Shown here in pieces: positions 20,419 through 31,899 of a DNA stretch of 64,000 nt. This DNA comes from Thalassia testudinum (Eukaryota; Streptophyta; Magnoliopsida; Alismatales; Hydrocharitaceae), in NCBI GenBank assembly GCA_037157565.1, contig JAZHRO010000013.1, positions 117,504,001 to 117,568,000 on the forward strand, given 5' to 3'. Position 1 is the first letter of the stretch. Each line of letters begins with the position of its first letter. Under the pieces are notes generated by a model that was not told where the DNA came from, made no database searches, and worked only from the letters and a program-made list of their open reading frames with translations. Both the position numbers and the translations under genes were made by a program.

Positions 20419-22449
20419 ATGGACGCTAGAAGGTCTTTGAACCCTGATTTGGTACCACCTTTAGAGAGTAATCTAAGGACAAGACCCAATTTTCTATGTC
20501 GGAATCCTTTCCCATGGGTAATTACCATAAGAAAGAACCGATTGAGGTGGAGAACTTGGACCCATACTCCTTTGCTTCCCACTATTCTTTCTTTCCCCTT
20601 ATCCCAACCCATCCCTTACTCTAACCTCTTCAGGATTGGAGAACTCTTCTCAATACCAAGGACTTGATTCCCTCATCTACACATCATATTCCTTGGGTAT
20701 AGCTAGGCCTACCCCATTCTTACAAAATCCCATACGAATCTCTGGATATCAAGGATCTCTACAATCTCAAGAGACACATTCCATACAGGACCAGCACTTG
20801 ATCGACACAACCAACTATCTTGATCGATTCATCTAGACTCATCTCTCCCCTGGTTAAGGATATGGCTCAAAGTCCCAATACCTAGGATATCAATCCTATC
20901 CTCGAAATCACTTTGCAAATTATCCCAATTCCACCCAACTCACTCCACCCTCTTATTGGGATAACCCTACACCACCCAACCAAGGATATGATTCTTTCCT
21001 TAGGTCTTCAAAGGATAGATATTCTGATTTGACTGAGGTTAGAAGTCTTGGACATTATTATCCTCAACCCACTCAAACCCTTGACCATTGAGGTGATCCT
21101 GAGATTACCCAATTGCTCCAAGTAGTCCAAGAGATGAGAGAAGCTAATAAAAGAAATACGGATAACCTGACAAAAGAACTTAATAGAATCTGAGAAGCAC
21201 AACATGATAAACCTGGTCAGAGTGTGCCACAAGTTGGTGGTAAGCCACTTAAGGTTGAGAATCCAACTTTAAATATGACATCTTATTCGGTTTCAACCTC
21301 CACATACATCGAGCCCACCCACCAGCCTTGTGATTATCCAGAACAGATCCTACCCATACCTACATCTGAACTAATAGATAATTCTGATATCCCAAAAACT
21401 AACTTTGAAGAGGAAGACTCACTTGAGGATCTAAATCTTGATTCTGAACCTGAATTACAATCATTCTATCTTGATGAATAAATCTCTGGTGGGCCTGAGT
21501 ATGAGTCGTTTATGTCAAAAGATGCACAATTGAACCATGAGGATGATTCAAATTTGGATACCTCAAAAAATTGGGAGAATCAAAACAAGACTATGAAGAG
21601 CCCCATCAAGAAGATAGAAGGATTGGGGGCAGTGACACTCCCAGCCAGGCATAGTTGGATGGTTTTGTTATGATTTTGTATGAGGAATACCATGATCAGA
21701 TGTGCTTAGACGATTCGATATCTAGATTTGATGATACTAATCATTCTGAGATATTCCATATAGAAGCTGAAACTGCTTTCACTTTTGTATCAGCTAATTT
21801 GCACCCTTCTCTTTCCATCCACCAGAGTCCTGAGGAAAACTTTGACTCTTATCCCCAACATCTCGAGATTGAACAAAATAAACAATCCCCTTATGAAAAA
21901 GATGTTCAAGAGATTGCAGAACTATTGGGGATGACTTATGATGATTTATTTGAGGAAGCAAAAAATTTAGCCAAATCATGGAATTTTGAGTAACTTGATT
22001 TGATTGATGAGAAACAAGAAGACATTCCCTCAAAAGGTGTAGTTCAAGAGAAAGACAATTGGGATAAAATTTATAATCCTACTCAAAAATTCACAGAACT
22101 AAAAGAATTTGAGGCCTTGATTAATCTAGATTTCGATCTTACTCCCCATGGGGAAGTGATTCTAAGAAATAATGCATTTTTACCCATTGCATTTGAGGAT
22201 TTGCATCATGAATTGTGATCGGATTTGGGCTACTCGTATGAGATTTTGATCACCCTAGGAATGAGGTTGAGGATACTGATATCCAGCATGATTTGGGTGA
22301 ATCTAGAACTATTGAGGTGGACCACTGGATTTTATTTCACTCACCTACTCTACATCCATCCACACTTGACTTATGAAGTGGATCCTTATACCATTCAGAC
22401 TACACCACTCCGGTTCCTCCTTTCATTTCCCATCGCTTTCAAGACCTGA
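20419..22449 (+). pseudogene. Decayed long reading frame of E3, unknown protein
   Basis: A chain of open segments (frame 1 at 20419-20667, frame 2 at 20636-21481 with stops, frame 1 at 21655-22449 with stops) that looks like one old frame of about 600-670 codons. The first part is rich in P, Y and Q. A segment near 21095-21190 looks helical (VVQEMREANK). The later part is acidic (FEEEDSLEDLNLDSEPE near 21400-21460). The position fits gag. The Retrotrans_gag core, the DLGA protease motif and RT motifs are all absent, so the protein cannot be named. The last three bases overlap the inferred start of E4. Confidence 0.45.
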
Positions 22450-23151
22450 TCGTACATTCTTCGTGTGTTTGAAAACGGGGTTATGAATAGGCCATCGTTG
22501 TAGTCGCAAAACTTGTAATCAAATATAATTTATATCGAAACTTGAAAAGTGAATCTCGGGTCGAACATAGGGAGGTGAACACTTGCTTTTATAAAAATCC
22601 GCACTTCGCTTTTATTTGTTTCTAGTCGTTTTTATCTTTTCTAATTTTTTTTGGTATTTTTAGCAAGCAAGAGATCAGGTCGATGAATTCTAGCTAATCT
22701 ACTTGCAAAAATTTAAGAGAGAGAGGAAGAAAGAGAGAAAAAGAGAGAAACAATCATCTATTTATAAAGAATTGTTTGTTACAACTATGAAAGTAGAAAA
22801 TCTATAGTACGAAAGTGAAAGAAAGATCAAAAGAGGTGAGATAAATCCCCCTCGACGGTTGCTCGGAGGATGACTCGCTCTGACGTCGCCTAGACGAAGG
22901 TGGTGAGGAGCGGGACGAATAGGGACGAAGCCAAAGGATGGAGGATGGGGTAGGATGGCGTCGCGGCAAGGATCTTCTTCCCGAAGGGTGGTGAGAGGAC
23001 TGCCATGAGATGCTCAACGAACGGGGATGAGGGGAAGGAAAACTATTTGATTTTCTACTCTAGAGGACCATCCCAGGCTTGGGACATGCTCTCTCTAGAG
23101 CCTTGGAGGTGGTGAGAGGAAGAAAGGAAGAGATAAAGAAAAATGGGAGGG
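22447..23151 (-). repeat. 3' LTR of E4, left piece (U5 side)
   Basis: It ends at the duplication GAGGG (23147-23151) where E5 inserted. It aligns with 5570 to about 6230 of S1, for example the shared '...ACAGGGAGG' type stretch. Confidence 0.7.
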
Positions 23152-23799
23152 TGTTGAACGTGCAAGTTGCTACACTAACGTGTTCGATTTTGAAAACTTG
23201 TCGTCGTAGTATGAAAGCGAAGAACTCGTGTTCAACAAATAAAATTTATACCGAAATGGAAATTCCGAGTTGAATACAGGGAGGCTACGTCGATCTATAT
23301 TTGCAATTATATATTTTTTTAGAATTTTTCTTGAAAAGTGAGGCGATGTAATTACAATGAAGCTATAACAACAATTAGACTAAAAGGGAGAGAGAGAGAA
23401 AACATGCATTCAATAATTCAAAATGTTATATAATAAATCAAATAAGAATTACACTGGAAAGTGGGAAATCGGCAACACTAGAAAGCAAGAAAATTATAGA
23501 CTAGAAAGCTATAAAGAAGAATGGGAGAGAGAAGTTATCCTCCTCGACGATTGCTTGGAGGATGAGCCGGATGGGACGACGCCTGGATGAAGGAGGATGG
23601 AGCAGGACAATGGAGGACGAAGCAGAAGAACGAAAACGGGGTAGCATGTCATTGTCGTCATGGGATCCGCTTCCGAAAGGGGATGAAAATTTGACTTTAT
23701 CTTGCGAGGAGCATCCTGGGTATGGGACAAGCTTCTCTTGAGCTGTGGAGAGGTAGAGAAGAGAAGGAAGGGATGAAAATTTCGTGTGGAGGAGGCCTC

Positions 23800-23807
23800 C
23801 TTTTATA
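23800..23807 (-). promoter_or_regulatory. TATA box of E5 3' LTR
   Basis: Minus-strand TATAAAAG next to TTGCAA, as in the other family B LTRs. Confidence 0.7.
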
Positions 23808-23979
23808 GTTGCAAGGAGAGGGGGCAATTTGGTCATTACAACTTTAAAAACATTAATTCAGGACCTTTAGTGATGGATAAAATTGTCGCTAAAGGTTTGA
23901 ACGTGGGCGTAGTGGGCGGCGTGCGCGTGCCCGCTCACTTGCCCGCACGCTCAACGCTCGCGCATGTTCAGCCATCCTC

Positions 23980-24007
23980 AGCCGTCCGATCTCACGATCG
24001 GACGGCT
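23980..24007. repeat. U3 palindrome P2 in E5 3' LTR
   Basis: Perfect 12-bp arms AGCCGTCCGATC (23980-23991) and GATCGGACGGCT (23996-24007), loop TCAC. Its counterpart in S3 is GCCGTTCGATC/GATCGAACGGC (60158-60183). Confidence 0.9.
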
Positions 24008-24259
24008 CAGATCGCGCTATGCCCGCCTCCTCAACGCATGCCCGATCGCATGCGATGCCGCATTACCGTCGCGCATGCAATAGCGCGTGGGTGCTATCAG
24101 GCATGCCCGACCATTCGATCTCGATCCGATGCTCGCCTACGCCCCTTGCCTGCTCACTACGACTCGATCCCACGCCAGCACCTAGCGATAACGCGGTAAA
24201 GCACTACGCTACGTCGTCCAAGTAGTCCCATGGATGAAATCAAGCGCGCGCATCCACAA

Positions 24260-24281
24260 CCGTTGGATCTTGATCCAACGG
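24260..24281. repeat. U3 palindrome P1 in E5 3' LTR
   Basis: Perfect 10-bp arms CCGTTGGATC and GATCCAACGG, loop TT. The other LTR of E5 has the same hairpin at 54047-54066 (9-bp arms). Confidence 0.9.
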
Positions 24282-24814
24282 CAGGGAAGGGTAGATGCGG
24301 GGGCTTCAACGGGTCTGTGCGAATGATTGGGAGGCTGAGATGGCACCACGTGGCGCCATCTTGGCTGTCCATCTTCTGGATGATGTAGATGGTGCCACGG
24401 GTGTCGGATTAACTCGATTTTTGCATCATTAGGCTGTGATCGTCGATCCGAATCCATCCGTGCAGTCGGATTTGTCGTTTGAAGTGTGGATTTTTACCAT
24501 CTTGGCCCTTTATCTTCTAGGGTTCCTCGATCACTATCTGATGCTACATATGCCTGATTAAGGCGATCTTGGAGTCATTGAACTCCAATCATCGCCCTGA
24601 TCACATTTGTACGGTTGGATCTTTGATCCGAGGCCCCAATAAAAAGTTTGCTCTATCCAAGCACATAAAAGGAGACAATTAACCTCCATTTTATTCAAAC
24701 TACTCTAAATGCAAGATGATGCATGTTATGTAATATTTATAGCATGCAATGTAATCCTATGCTTAAGAACATGCATAAATATATATCTTAAGTAGTGTAA
24801 ACGTGTTTACATCA

Positions 24815-24846
24815 TCCCCCATGCCTATCTTTTGCTAGTCCCTAGC
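24815..24846 (-). promoter_or_regulatory. Polypurine tract and upstream box of E5
   Basis: On the minus strand GCTAGGGACTAGC, AAAAGATAGG and CATGGGGGA lead directly into the LTR start TGATGTAAAC. Confidence 0.87.
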
Positions 24847-26197
24847 AAAAACTATATGATATTTATAAAAGAATCTGGTTGGATTATTTGGCATGAGTTA
24901 TTTTCAATCATTAAGAAAATGTCTACTTAGGATCTGAACTTTCAAAGACACAATAGTGCCCGAGTATCTACCAAAATGCAGATAGCCTCAAGCCCTCACC
25001 TTATTCAAAGAAAATTTTCTTTTTCGCTTTTTCCTCTTTTCTAATATTTTTGGATTTTCAAGTTTTAGGGTTTAAGAGTGCCTTTCTATGGCCATTCAAC
25101 TCACCGAAAGATTTGATGAGAACCCTAAGTTTTAAGCATCTTATTGTGAATGTGATAGCTCATTGATCAGCAGTTAAAACGGACTTTGGATTTCTACGCC
25201 TCTAAGTGACCTAAAAAAGAATTCTACCTAAAGGTGTATCTTTGCAACCGGTAGCTTTCTCCCTACTTTTATTTTTTTACAAGATCAACACAAGGGTGAA
25301 TCCAGTATATATCTCCTCAGTTTATTCTACTTCTCCGCTTCTTCCTAAGTATTTTGGGAATTTTCAGTGCATTTATTGAGATGAGTTCTGGACATCCGAT
25401 CGATGAGTTGTTACCACCGACAACTTGCTGGCCATACTTGTGCGGTGAAGTGTGGCTTATTTCTTTTTGATTTTTCTCCTTTTCTTTTTGATTTTTTTTT
25501 TTTAAGTAGGTGGCTTCCCTGGTCTAAGATTTACCTAAAGACAGCAAAGAGAGAAAGCTCCAGTGACTGGGCTCTAGATAACCTACCTATGGGCTGTTAC
25601 CCACGATAACTTGCCAGCCATATCACCCTAGAAGATTCATTAGCTACCCAATTTCCATTAGAATCGCCGAACAACGAGTCAGTGCAAAGAAAGTGTGTAG
25701 ATGCTAAAAACTCAAAAATTCCCTCAAATCAGAGGGTGGGTTGATAAGTCGTGTACTTATCACCCAAACTTATTCACTCCAATTACTATAGAATTAAGAT
25801 GGCGAGGACTCGAAAGACAAATCCACATTTTAGTGGATACACGAGCTGATTAAGTCCAAAGACCTGAAGGGTCTTTACGTTCAGATCCTAATGTAAAATT
25901 TCCTAAGATTGAAAAGTCCTAATGTCTAACTAATCCTTCCTAATTTTGATTTTTTTATATGTAGAAATAAGAAGAGAAAAATAATTTACATGAATTTCAC
26001 AAAGCTGACCAAATGATTCAAAAATGAATCCACCCCCCCATGCCTAGCGGATGCAATGTCCTCATTGAAAAAGAGACATGAAAGAAAGGGTAGAATATAA
26101 AAGATATCACCTGAATATGAAGCTCGTATCAGCCTTGTGTCATATGTACAACTACTGAGTTTAATGCCGTCAGCTAGGCAAAGTCCAGCCAAAGAAG
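24847..26197 (-). other. 3' untranslated internal region of E5
   Basis: About 1.35 kb between the pol stop and the polypurine tract. It is homologous to 1-1425, 3269-3793 and 55417 onward. It contains two copies of the duplicated module (25567-25621 and 25383-25434). No credible frame is present. Confidence 0.75.
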
Positions 26198-27331
26198 TCA
26201 CAGAATGGCTAGAGCAACTGTGTCTGAGATGGGTTCTGGAAGAATACGGTCAATAATAGGCTTCAGACGTTGATCGTTGACTTTAAATGTGTTACCCATC
26301 TTTGGGTCAGAAATCTGAAAGTCTCCATTTGGAAAAATATGGTCAATTATGAATGGGCCATTCCATTTAGATCTAAGTTTGCCAGGAAAGAGCTTAAGTT
26401 TAGAATCAAATAACCAGACCTTCTGGTTTGGCTCAAAGCTCTTGTGGGAAATCAGTTGATCATGTAGAGCTTTGGTTCAAGCCTTGTAGATCTTGGCATT
26501 CTCATATGCATCATTTCTAAGCTCCTCCAACTCAGATAGTTGGAGTTTCCTGGTCTTCCCAGCTAAATTCAGATCTAAATTGTATTGTTTGATCGCCCAA
26601 AATGCCCTATGTTCAACCTCTACAGGTAGATGGCAAGCCTTTCCATACACCAAACGAAATGGAGACATGCCGATGGGCATTTTATACACCGTACAGTAGG
26701 CCCAAAGAGCATCCTCAAGCTTTTGAGTCGAATCCTTGCGATCAGGCCTAACCATTTTCTGTAGAATGTTCTTGATCTCTCGATTGAAGATCTCGGCTTG
26801 TCCATTTGTCTGGGGATGGTAAGGTATGGAAATTCGGTGATTAACCCTGTATTTGGCAAACAAATTCTGGAATTGGGCATTAGTAAAATGAGTGCCACCA
26901 TCACTGATGATAGCCCTCAGAATCCCGAACCTACTAAAGATATTTTTCTTGACAAAATCGATGACCACCTTGTGGTCATTGGTTCGAGTGGGAATCGCCT
27001 CAATCCATTTGGACACATAATCAGCAGCAACAAGAATGTACTGATGTCCAAATGAAGGGAGAAAGGGTTCCATGAAATCGATGCCCCAAACATCGAAAAT
27101 TTTGGCAGGAAAAATTGGGTTTAGGGGCATCATATCTCTCTTAGTTATGCTCTCGAGTGCCTGACATCGAGAACATGACCTTGAGAAATCTTGGGCATCC
27201 TTGAATAAAGACGGTCAATAGAAGCTAGATTGCAAGATTTTTGCAGCCGTCTTTTTCCCAGAGAAATGTCCACCACACCCAGATGCATGGTAGAACTCAA
27301 GTATACTGTTGAATTTATTCTTCAGTATACA
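26198..27331 (-). pseudogene. E5 integrase
   Basis: Integrase inserts the DNA copy into the genome. An N-terminal zinc-binding part lies near 27134-27290 (HASGCGGH...CSRC, in a different frame and with a stop). The core at 26477-27133 shows the catalytic acidic residues in GIDFME (about 27070-27085), SDGGTHF (about 26886-26907) and the E of NREIKN (about 26770-26780). A TGA just after KIYKA (26477-26479) interrupts the C-terminal part, which continues in frame to 26198 with VWLFDSKLKLFPGKL and FKVNDQRLKP, typical of the gypsy integrase end. It is inactive as it stands. Confidence 0.93.
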
Positions 27332-27958
27332 TCAGCAAATAATCTGATCAAAGCCGATGCGGTACAGCCCAGGGTCCTCCCAGAAGTAGTGTTTGGCCTC
27401 AGATTTGAGTCTATCCCGTTGTTGCTTGCTCCAATCCTGGGGGATTTGACCAACAACCAAATAGTTAACAATGTCAGCAAACCATGGGGTGTGGACGCCT
27501 AAAACTGTAAGAATAGTTTCGTCCAGAAAAGTGTCAGCAATCGGAATGCCCGGAAGAGAAGAATTACCTAGGAGTCTCGACAAATGATCCGCTACCACAT
27601 TTTGTACCCCAGTTTTATCCTTGATTTCAAGATCAAATTCTTGAAGAAGAAGAATCCAATGAATAAGCTGGGGTTTAGCATCCTTTTTGGCCAAGAGATG
27701 TCTCAAGGCTGAGTGGTCGATATAGATAATAACATGAGACCCTAAGAGATAAGCCCTGAATTTTTCCAAAGTGAACACTACAGCTAGTAATTCCTTTTCA
27801 GTAACAGTATAATTCCTCTGGGCTTCATCCATAGTTTTACTAGTGTAATAGATGACAGAGGGCTTTCTATCAATTTTCTCACCTAGGACAGCCCCAACCG
27901 CATAATCAGAAGCATCAGTCATGATCTCAAAAGGGGTTGTCCAAATTGGTGGTTGCAA
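27332..27958 (-). pseudogene. E5 RNase H
   Basis: A 208-codon open segment of the pol polyprotein. [13 protein letters not shown], the E in [12 protein letters not shown], and [12 protein letters not shown] mark the catalytic acidic residues of a gypsy RNase H, followed by the linker VVADHLSRL. It degrades the RNA strand during reverse transcription. It is separated from the RT segment by a frameshift near 27950 and from integrase by stops. Confidence 0.9.
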
Positions 27959-28890
27959 AACTGGAGCACAAGTGACTGCAATTTTAGGAAATCAAATGCC
28001 TTTCGACATGATTCGTCAAAAAGAAATGGCATTTCTTTGGCAAGAAGATTGCTCAAGGGACGAGCAACCTTCGAGAAATCCTTGATGAATCTTCGATAGA
28101 ATCCCACATGGCCAAGAAATGATCAGATTTGTTTAACAGATGTGGGAGGAGGAAGTTTAGTGATAGCATCAACCTTAGCTTTATCCACTTCAATTCCCCG
28201 TTCAGAGATTACATGACCTAAAACAATGCCTTCTTGGGTCATGAAGTGACTCTTTTCCCAGCTAAGGACCAATCGTGTTTTGATAGATCACTTAAGAATC
28301 ATTTCCAGATTAGCCAAACAAGAGTCAAATGATTCTCCGAAAATAGAGAAATCATCCATGAAGACTTCCATAAACTCTCCCACCATGTCAGAAAATATGG
28401 CTAGCATACACCTTTGAAAAGTCGCAGGTGCATTGCATAACCCGAAAGGCATCCTACGAAAAGCAAAGGTTCCGTAGGGACAGGTGAAAGTAATTTTTTC
28501 CTGATCCTCAGGATGGATAGGAACTTGGTTGTATCCCGAGTAGCCATCAAGAAAACAGAAGAACTTCTGCCCAGCTAATCTTTCTAAGATTTGATCGATG
28601 AAGGGTAGGGGAAAATGATCCTTTTTAGTGGCTATGTTCAGCTTCCTATAATCAATACAAACCCTCCAAGAGGAAGTTGAACGAGTTGTGACAGATTCTT
28701 CTCTCTCATTAGTCACAACGGTAATCCCGGCTTTCTTCGGAACAATCTGTACGGGACTTACCCAGGGACTATCAGAGATTGGATAAATAATTCCTGCATC
28801 GAGCCACTTTATGATTTCCTTTTTGACCACTTCTCGCATATTTGGATTCAATCTTTGCATCTGGTGAGAAGGGTGGGATCCATCTTCCAA
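27919..28890 (-). pseudogene. E5 reverse transcriptase
   Basis: Open segments 28288-28890 and 27919-28107 cover most of the domain. Seen: WLDAGIIYPISDSPWVSP, WRVCIDYRKLN, FCFLDGYSGYNQVPI, FTCPYGTFAFRRMPFGL, the catalytic FMDDFS near 28345-28362, and further on GFYRRFIKDFSK. The short insertion before WRVCIDYRKLN and the FMDD motif are Athila-type. Stops and a frameshift lie between 28107 and 28288. Confidence 0.95.
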
Positions 28891-28962
28891 GAATATTCTA
28901 TGATTACAGTAAGATGGCTCGATCCCCCTGAGGTCATGAATGGTCCAATCAATTGCCTCCTT

Positions 28963-29795
28963 CTATTCCTTCAGGACCTTGATCAATTTAATCTCTTGCT
29001 CCTTTGTCAATTTAGCACTTATAATCATAGGGAGCATCTTCTGAGGTCCTAAAAATTGATATTTCAAATTCTCAGGCAATGGTTTCAATTCAAGCTGGGG
29101 TGGGTTGATGATTGATGGTAGGGTAGATGCTGAAGATTCAACAAGAAGAAGAGGTTGTGAGTGAACAAAATCAATAACCTCTTCCGAAGATGGCAGGTCA
29201 GCCATAGAAGGTTGCGGGTCAAATTCTTCATCCAAAGAGGAACTTTCAATTGAAGAAACCATCAAACAAGTTTCAATGTTTTCATTATCCTCATCAAGTT
29301 CCTCAATAAATCCACAATCCTCAAATTTGTTGATTACCTTAAAAATATCCAATTTCATTCATTGATCCCCAAAGGTGATTTCCATGTTACCGCTTCCACA
29401 ATTAATTTTGGCCTTAGCGGTAGCCAGGAACGGACGCCCCAGAATGATGGGCGTGTTCCTCAGATTATCAGGTACATCCATGTCAAGGATAAGGAAATCT
29501 ACAGGAAAATAGAAATCCTTGACCTTAACTATAACATCTTCAATAACGCCTCGCGAATTTGTGACCGAGCGGTCCGCTAACTGTAGTGTTACTAAGGTTG
29601 GCCGAAGTTCACCTAACCCAAACTTCTCGTAAAGAGAAGTTAGAATTAGGTTGATGGATGCACCCAGATCCAAAAGTGCTCTATCAAATGTGTAATCTCC
29701 AATGACACAAGAAATCAACAGAGCACCAGGATCTCTCTTCTTCTGAGGGAGGTAGTGCAGGATAACAGAACTAGCTTGCTCAGAGAATACCACCT
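28963..29795 (-). pseudogene. E5 aspartic protease and protease-RT linker
   Basis: A retropepsin-like protease with catalytic DLGA (LLDLGASINLI, about 29645-29690), LQLADRS and ILGRPFLATAKAKI. It would cut the gag-pol polyprotein. A stop near 29356-29358 separates it from an acidic linker (28963-29355). The open frame continues past 29796 into E6, but those residues come from the E6 LTR, not from E5. The N-terminal continuation of the E5 protein lies right of E6, from 39075. Confidence 0.9.
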
Positions 29796-30681
29796 TGACA
29801 CAGATTTTATGCGGTTTGTAAAATACGTCGTTGTAATGCACAAAATCGATCAACTCTTAAATTTATATTCCTAGATAGGGGAGTATCTAGGGTCATCCAA
29901 GGAGGCCAAATGTTTGCAAAATTGATTCTCTTGCTTGGAAAATAGATCTCAACTTTCTTTTTGGTCTTTTTCAATATATCATTTTTATGTTTTTGAAATT
30001 AAGGCAACATGCAAAATTGTTGGTAAGAAAGTGACTTGCACTCAATTCAATATACTACTTCTAAAGTGACAAGTAAAGACTCTCCCTAAGCTCACTCTAG
30101 GCAAGTGGAGGACTAGAATAATAAGGGAGAGGGAGTGAAGAATGCTAAAAACAAAGCAATTAAAAAAAATGCAACTAAAGAAATTGCAAAGAAGACAACT
30201 AGATTAATGAAAAAGTGTTTTACAAAAAAGCCTAGTAGATGAAAGCTTCTACTACTAGAAAAATTACAATAAATAAAAGAAAACACAAATCCTCCAGATA
30301 GATGGTGAAGAAGAGGGCTTCTTGCTCCAAGCTTGGTAGCTCCCAAGCTTGAAAAGAGTCCTCCAACTCCTTCCTTGCTATGCTCCTCCAAGGTGATGTC
30401 CTGCAAAGCAAGCCCTAAGGGGGCATGCCCTAAGCTTCTCTCCAAGGGTGGATGTCCACCCTAGGTCCTCCTTTGCCTGGTCATCCTCCTTGAAGTAGAA
30501 AAGTCCTCCTCCTTGTCGTGGCCCAAGTTGAAGAGAGTGGGGAGAAGAAGGCACCAAAAGGGCTGGTGATGTGCCCCTTTAATCTTCTTCTCTACTCCTT
30601 CTTCTTGGCCGTAGGTGTAGGTGGGTATAGGTAGAAAAATGCACTAATGGAGGATGGGAATTATGTGGTGGTAGGGTAGGG

Positions 30682-30689
30682 CATTTATA
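30682..30689 (-). promoter_or_regulatory. TATA-like box of E6 3' LTR
   Basis: Minus-strand TATAAATG. The counterpart in the 5' LTR is at 37888-37895. Confidence 0.6.
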
Positions 30690-30959
30690 GGATGGGAAAG
30701 GGGGTGGTTATGGTGTTTTTTTGGAGGGAAATGAAGGGGTGCTTGGATATTTTTGGAGGGAAAAATGGGAGGGAAATGAAGAGGTGCCTTGGTTTCCCCT
30801 CCAAAAATACATTCTAGAAGGCAATTTTGGAGGGAAAAAATGGAGCGTGGAGATGGGTTTTGATGGTGGATGTAGGGTGGTGATGGAAGGGATAGTTGGC
30901 ACCAAAATAAAGTAGGAGTAGGTGGTCTTTTTGCTGGAGCTTAGGTAGTAGGGTAGTAG

Positions 30960-31645
30960 GTTTTGGTTCCATGGAGGTGGACTAGCTAAGTTAAGTAGCT
31001 TAGCTAACTTAGCTAGTAGGGAGTAGAGTAGTAGGTAATGTGAGCTAAGGTTTGAAGAGAGGAGTTGAGGAGGAGAAGTCTGGAGCTGGAGCTGGCTGCT
31101 GCTGAAGAGGCTGGCATGGGGCTACTCTAGCTGGCTTAGCTTGCTAGTTCTTTGCTAGTTGCTAAGCCAAGCTAAAGTGAGCTAGTCTTCCACCATAATG
31201 AGCTGAGGTGAGCTAGGTCTGGTGCTCCCGAGGAGAATCAAGCTGGTTGAGGCAGCTAAGGTAGCTTAGCTAAACTGAGTTGAGCTAAGCTAAGCCCCTG
31301 GGAGCTGGACTTAAGCTTCCTGAGCTGGGATGAGTTCTTCTTCAACTAGCTGGAGTTGAGTGGAGCTGGATGTAGCTGGATCTGAGCTAGGGTGAACTCC
31401 TGTTAACTCAGCTGAGCTAGCTAGAGCTCCCTGTGGACTAGTGGGAGCTGAGATGAGCTAGACTCAGCTAAGTTGAGTTGGATCTGAGCTGACTTGAGCT
31501 AGGGTGAGCTAAGAGGAACTCTCTTTAGCTGCCATTCAGCTGAGATTAGCTGAATGGAGCTGGGATGAGCTAACCCTAGTTCATGTGAGCTAGGTTCCAA
31601 CTGTGGTGAGCTGGATTAAGCTGAGTTCCAGCTAGTCTGGGCTTC
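30960..31645. repeat. AGCT-phased minisatellite in E6 3' LTR
   Basis: Dense AGCT at about 10-bp steps (GAGCTGAGATGAGCTAG type units). It is more decayed than in S2 and E7. Confidence 0.82.
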
Positions 31646-31865
31646 TCCTTCACAATTTGCCTTCTTGAGTGCTAGGATTTTAGGGATCTGTATATCTGTA
31701 CATCCCTAACACTCACAAAAATGTATTAAAAAGACAATAAAAAATGCAATGCATGCCTAACCTAATTTATGCCTAAATGCAGCCCAAAAACCCATTTGCG
31801 GAGTAAAATCCTAAGAGCTAGGTTTGTTTTAATGCATAAGAATGATGATAAACTGGTGTTTATCA

Positions 31866-31899
31866 CACCCCCATGCTTATCTTTTGCTAGTCTCTTAGC
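31866..31899 (-). promoter_or_regulatory. Polypurine tract and upstream box of E6
   Basis: Minus strand GCTAAGAGACTAGC, AAAAGATAAG and CATGGGGGTG directly before TGATAAAC. Identical to E7 over this stretch. Confidence 0.87.

Larger units (their letters stand above)
9133..22446 (+). mobile_element. E3: family D LTR element, 5' part, interrupted
   Basis: The 5' LTR (9133-13026, split by S2) is followed 3 nt later by a tRNA-Asp-type priming site (13030), a leader split by L1, and a decayed reading frame (20419-22449) with no protease, RT or integrase. The element is then cut by E4 at 22447. Its polypurine tract and 3' LTR are not in the window. It looks like a non-autonomous relative of the Athila group. 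The start 9133 was chosen because TGATTGC-ACA-GCAATCA reproduces the terminal palindrome of the other families and gives an LTR of about 1.6 kb. Confidence 0.65.
23152..24814 (-). repeat. 3' LTR of E5 (family B, 1663 bp)
   Basis: Ends TGTTGAACG (left) and TTTACATCA (right), adjoining the polypurine tract. It holds palindromes P1 (24260-24281) and P2 (23980-24007), a P3-type pair (23861-23896) and a minus-strand TATA box (23800-23807). Confidence 0.93.
29796..31865 (-). repeat. 3' LTR of E6 (family A, 2070 bp)
   Basis: Left end TGACACAG, right end TGTTTATCA (minus strand TGATAAAC, loop ACCA, GTTTATCA). It contains the AGCT minisatellite (30960-31645) and a minus-strand TATA-like box (30682-30689). 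Confidence 0.93.

Noticed and set aside
29796..29853. First codons of the minus-strand frame reading into the E5 protease
   Set aside because: These bases belong to the E6 LTR. The frame is a chance join made by the insertion, not a real fusion protein.
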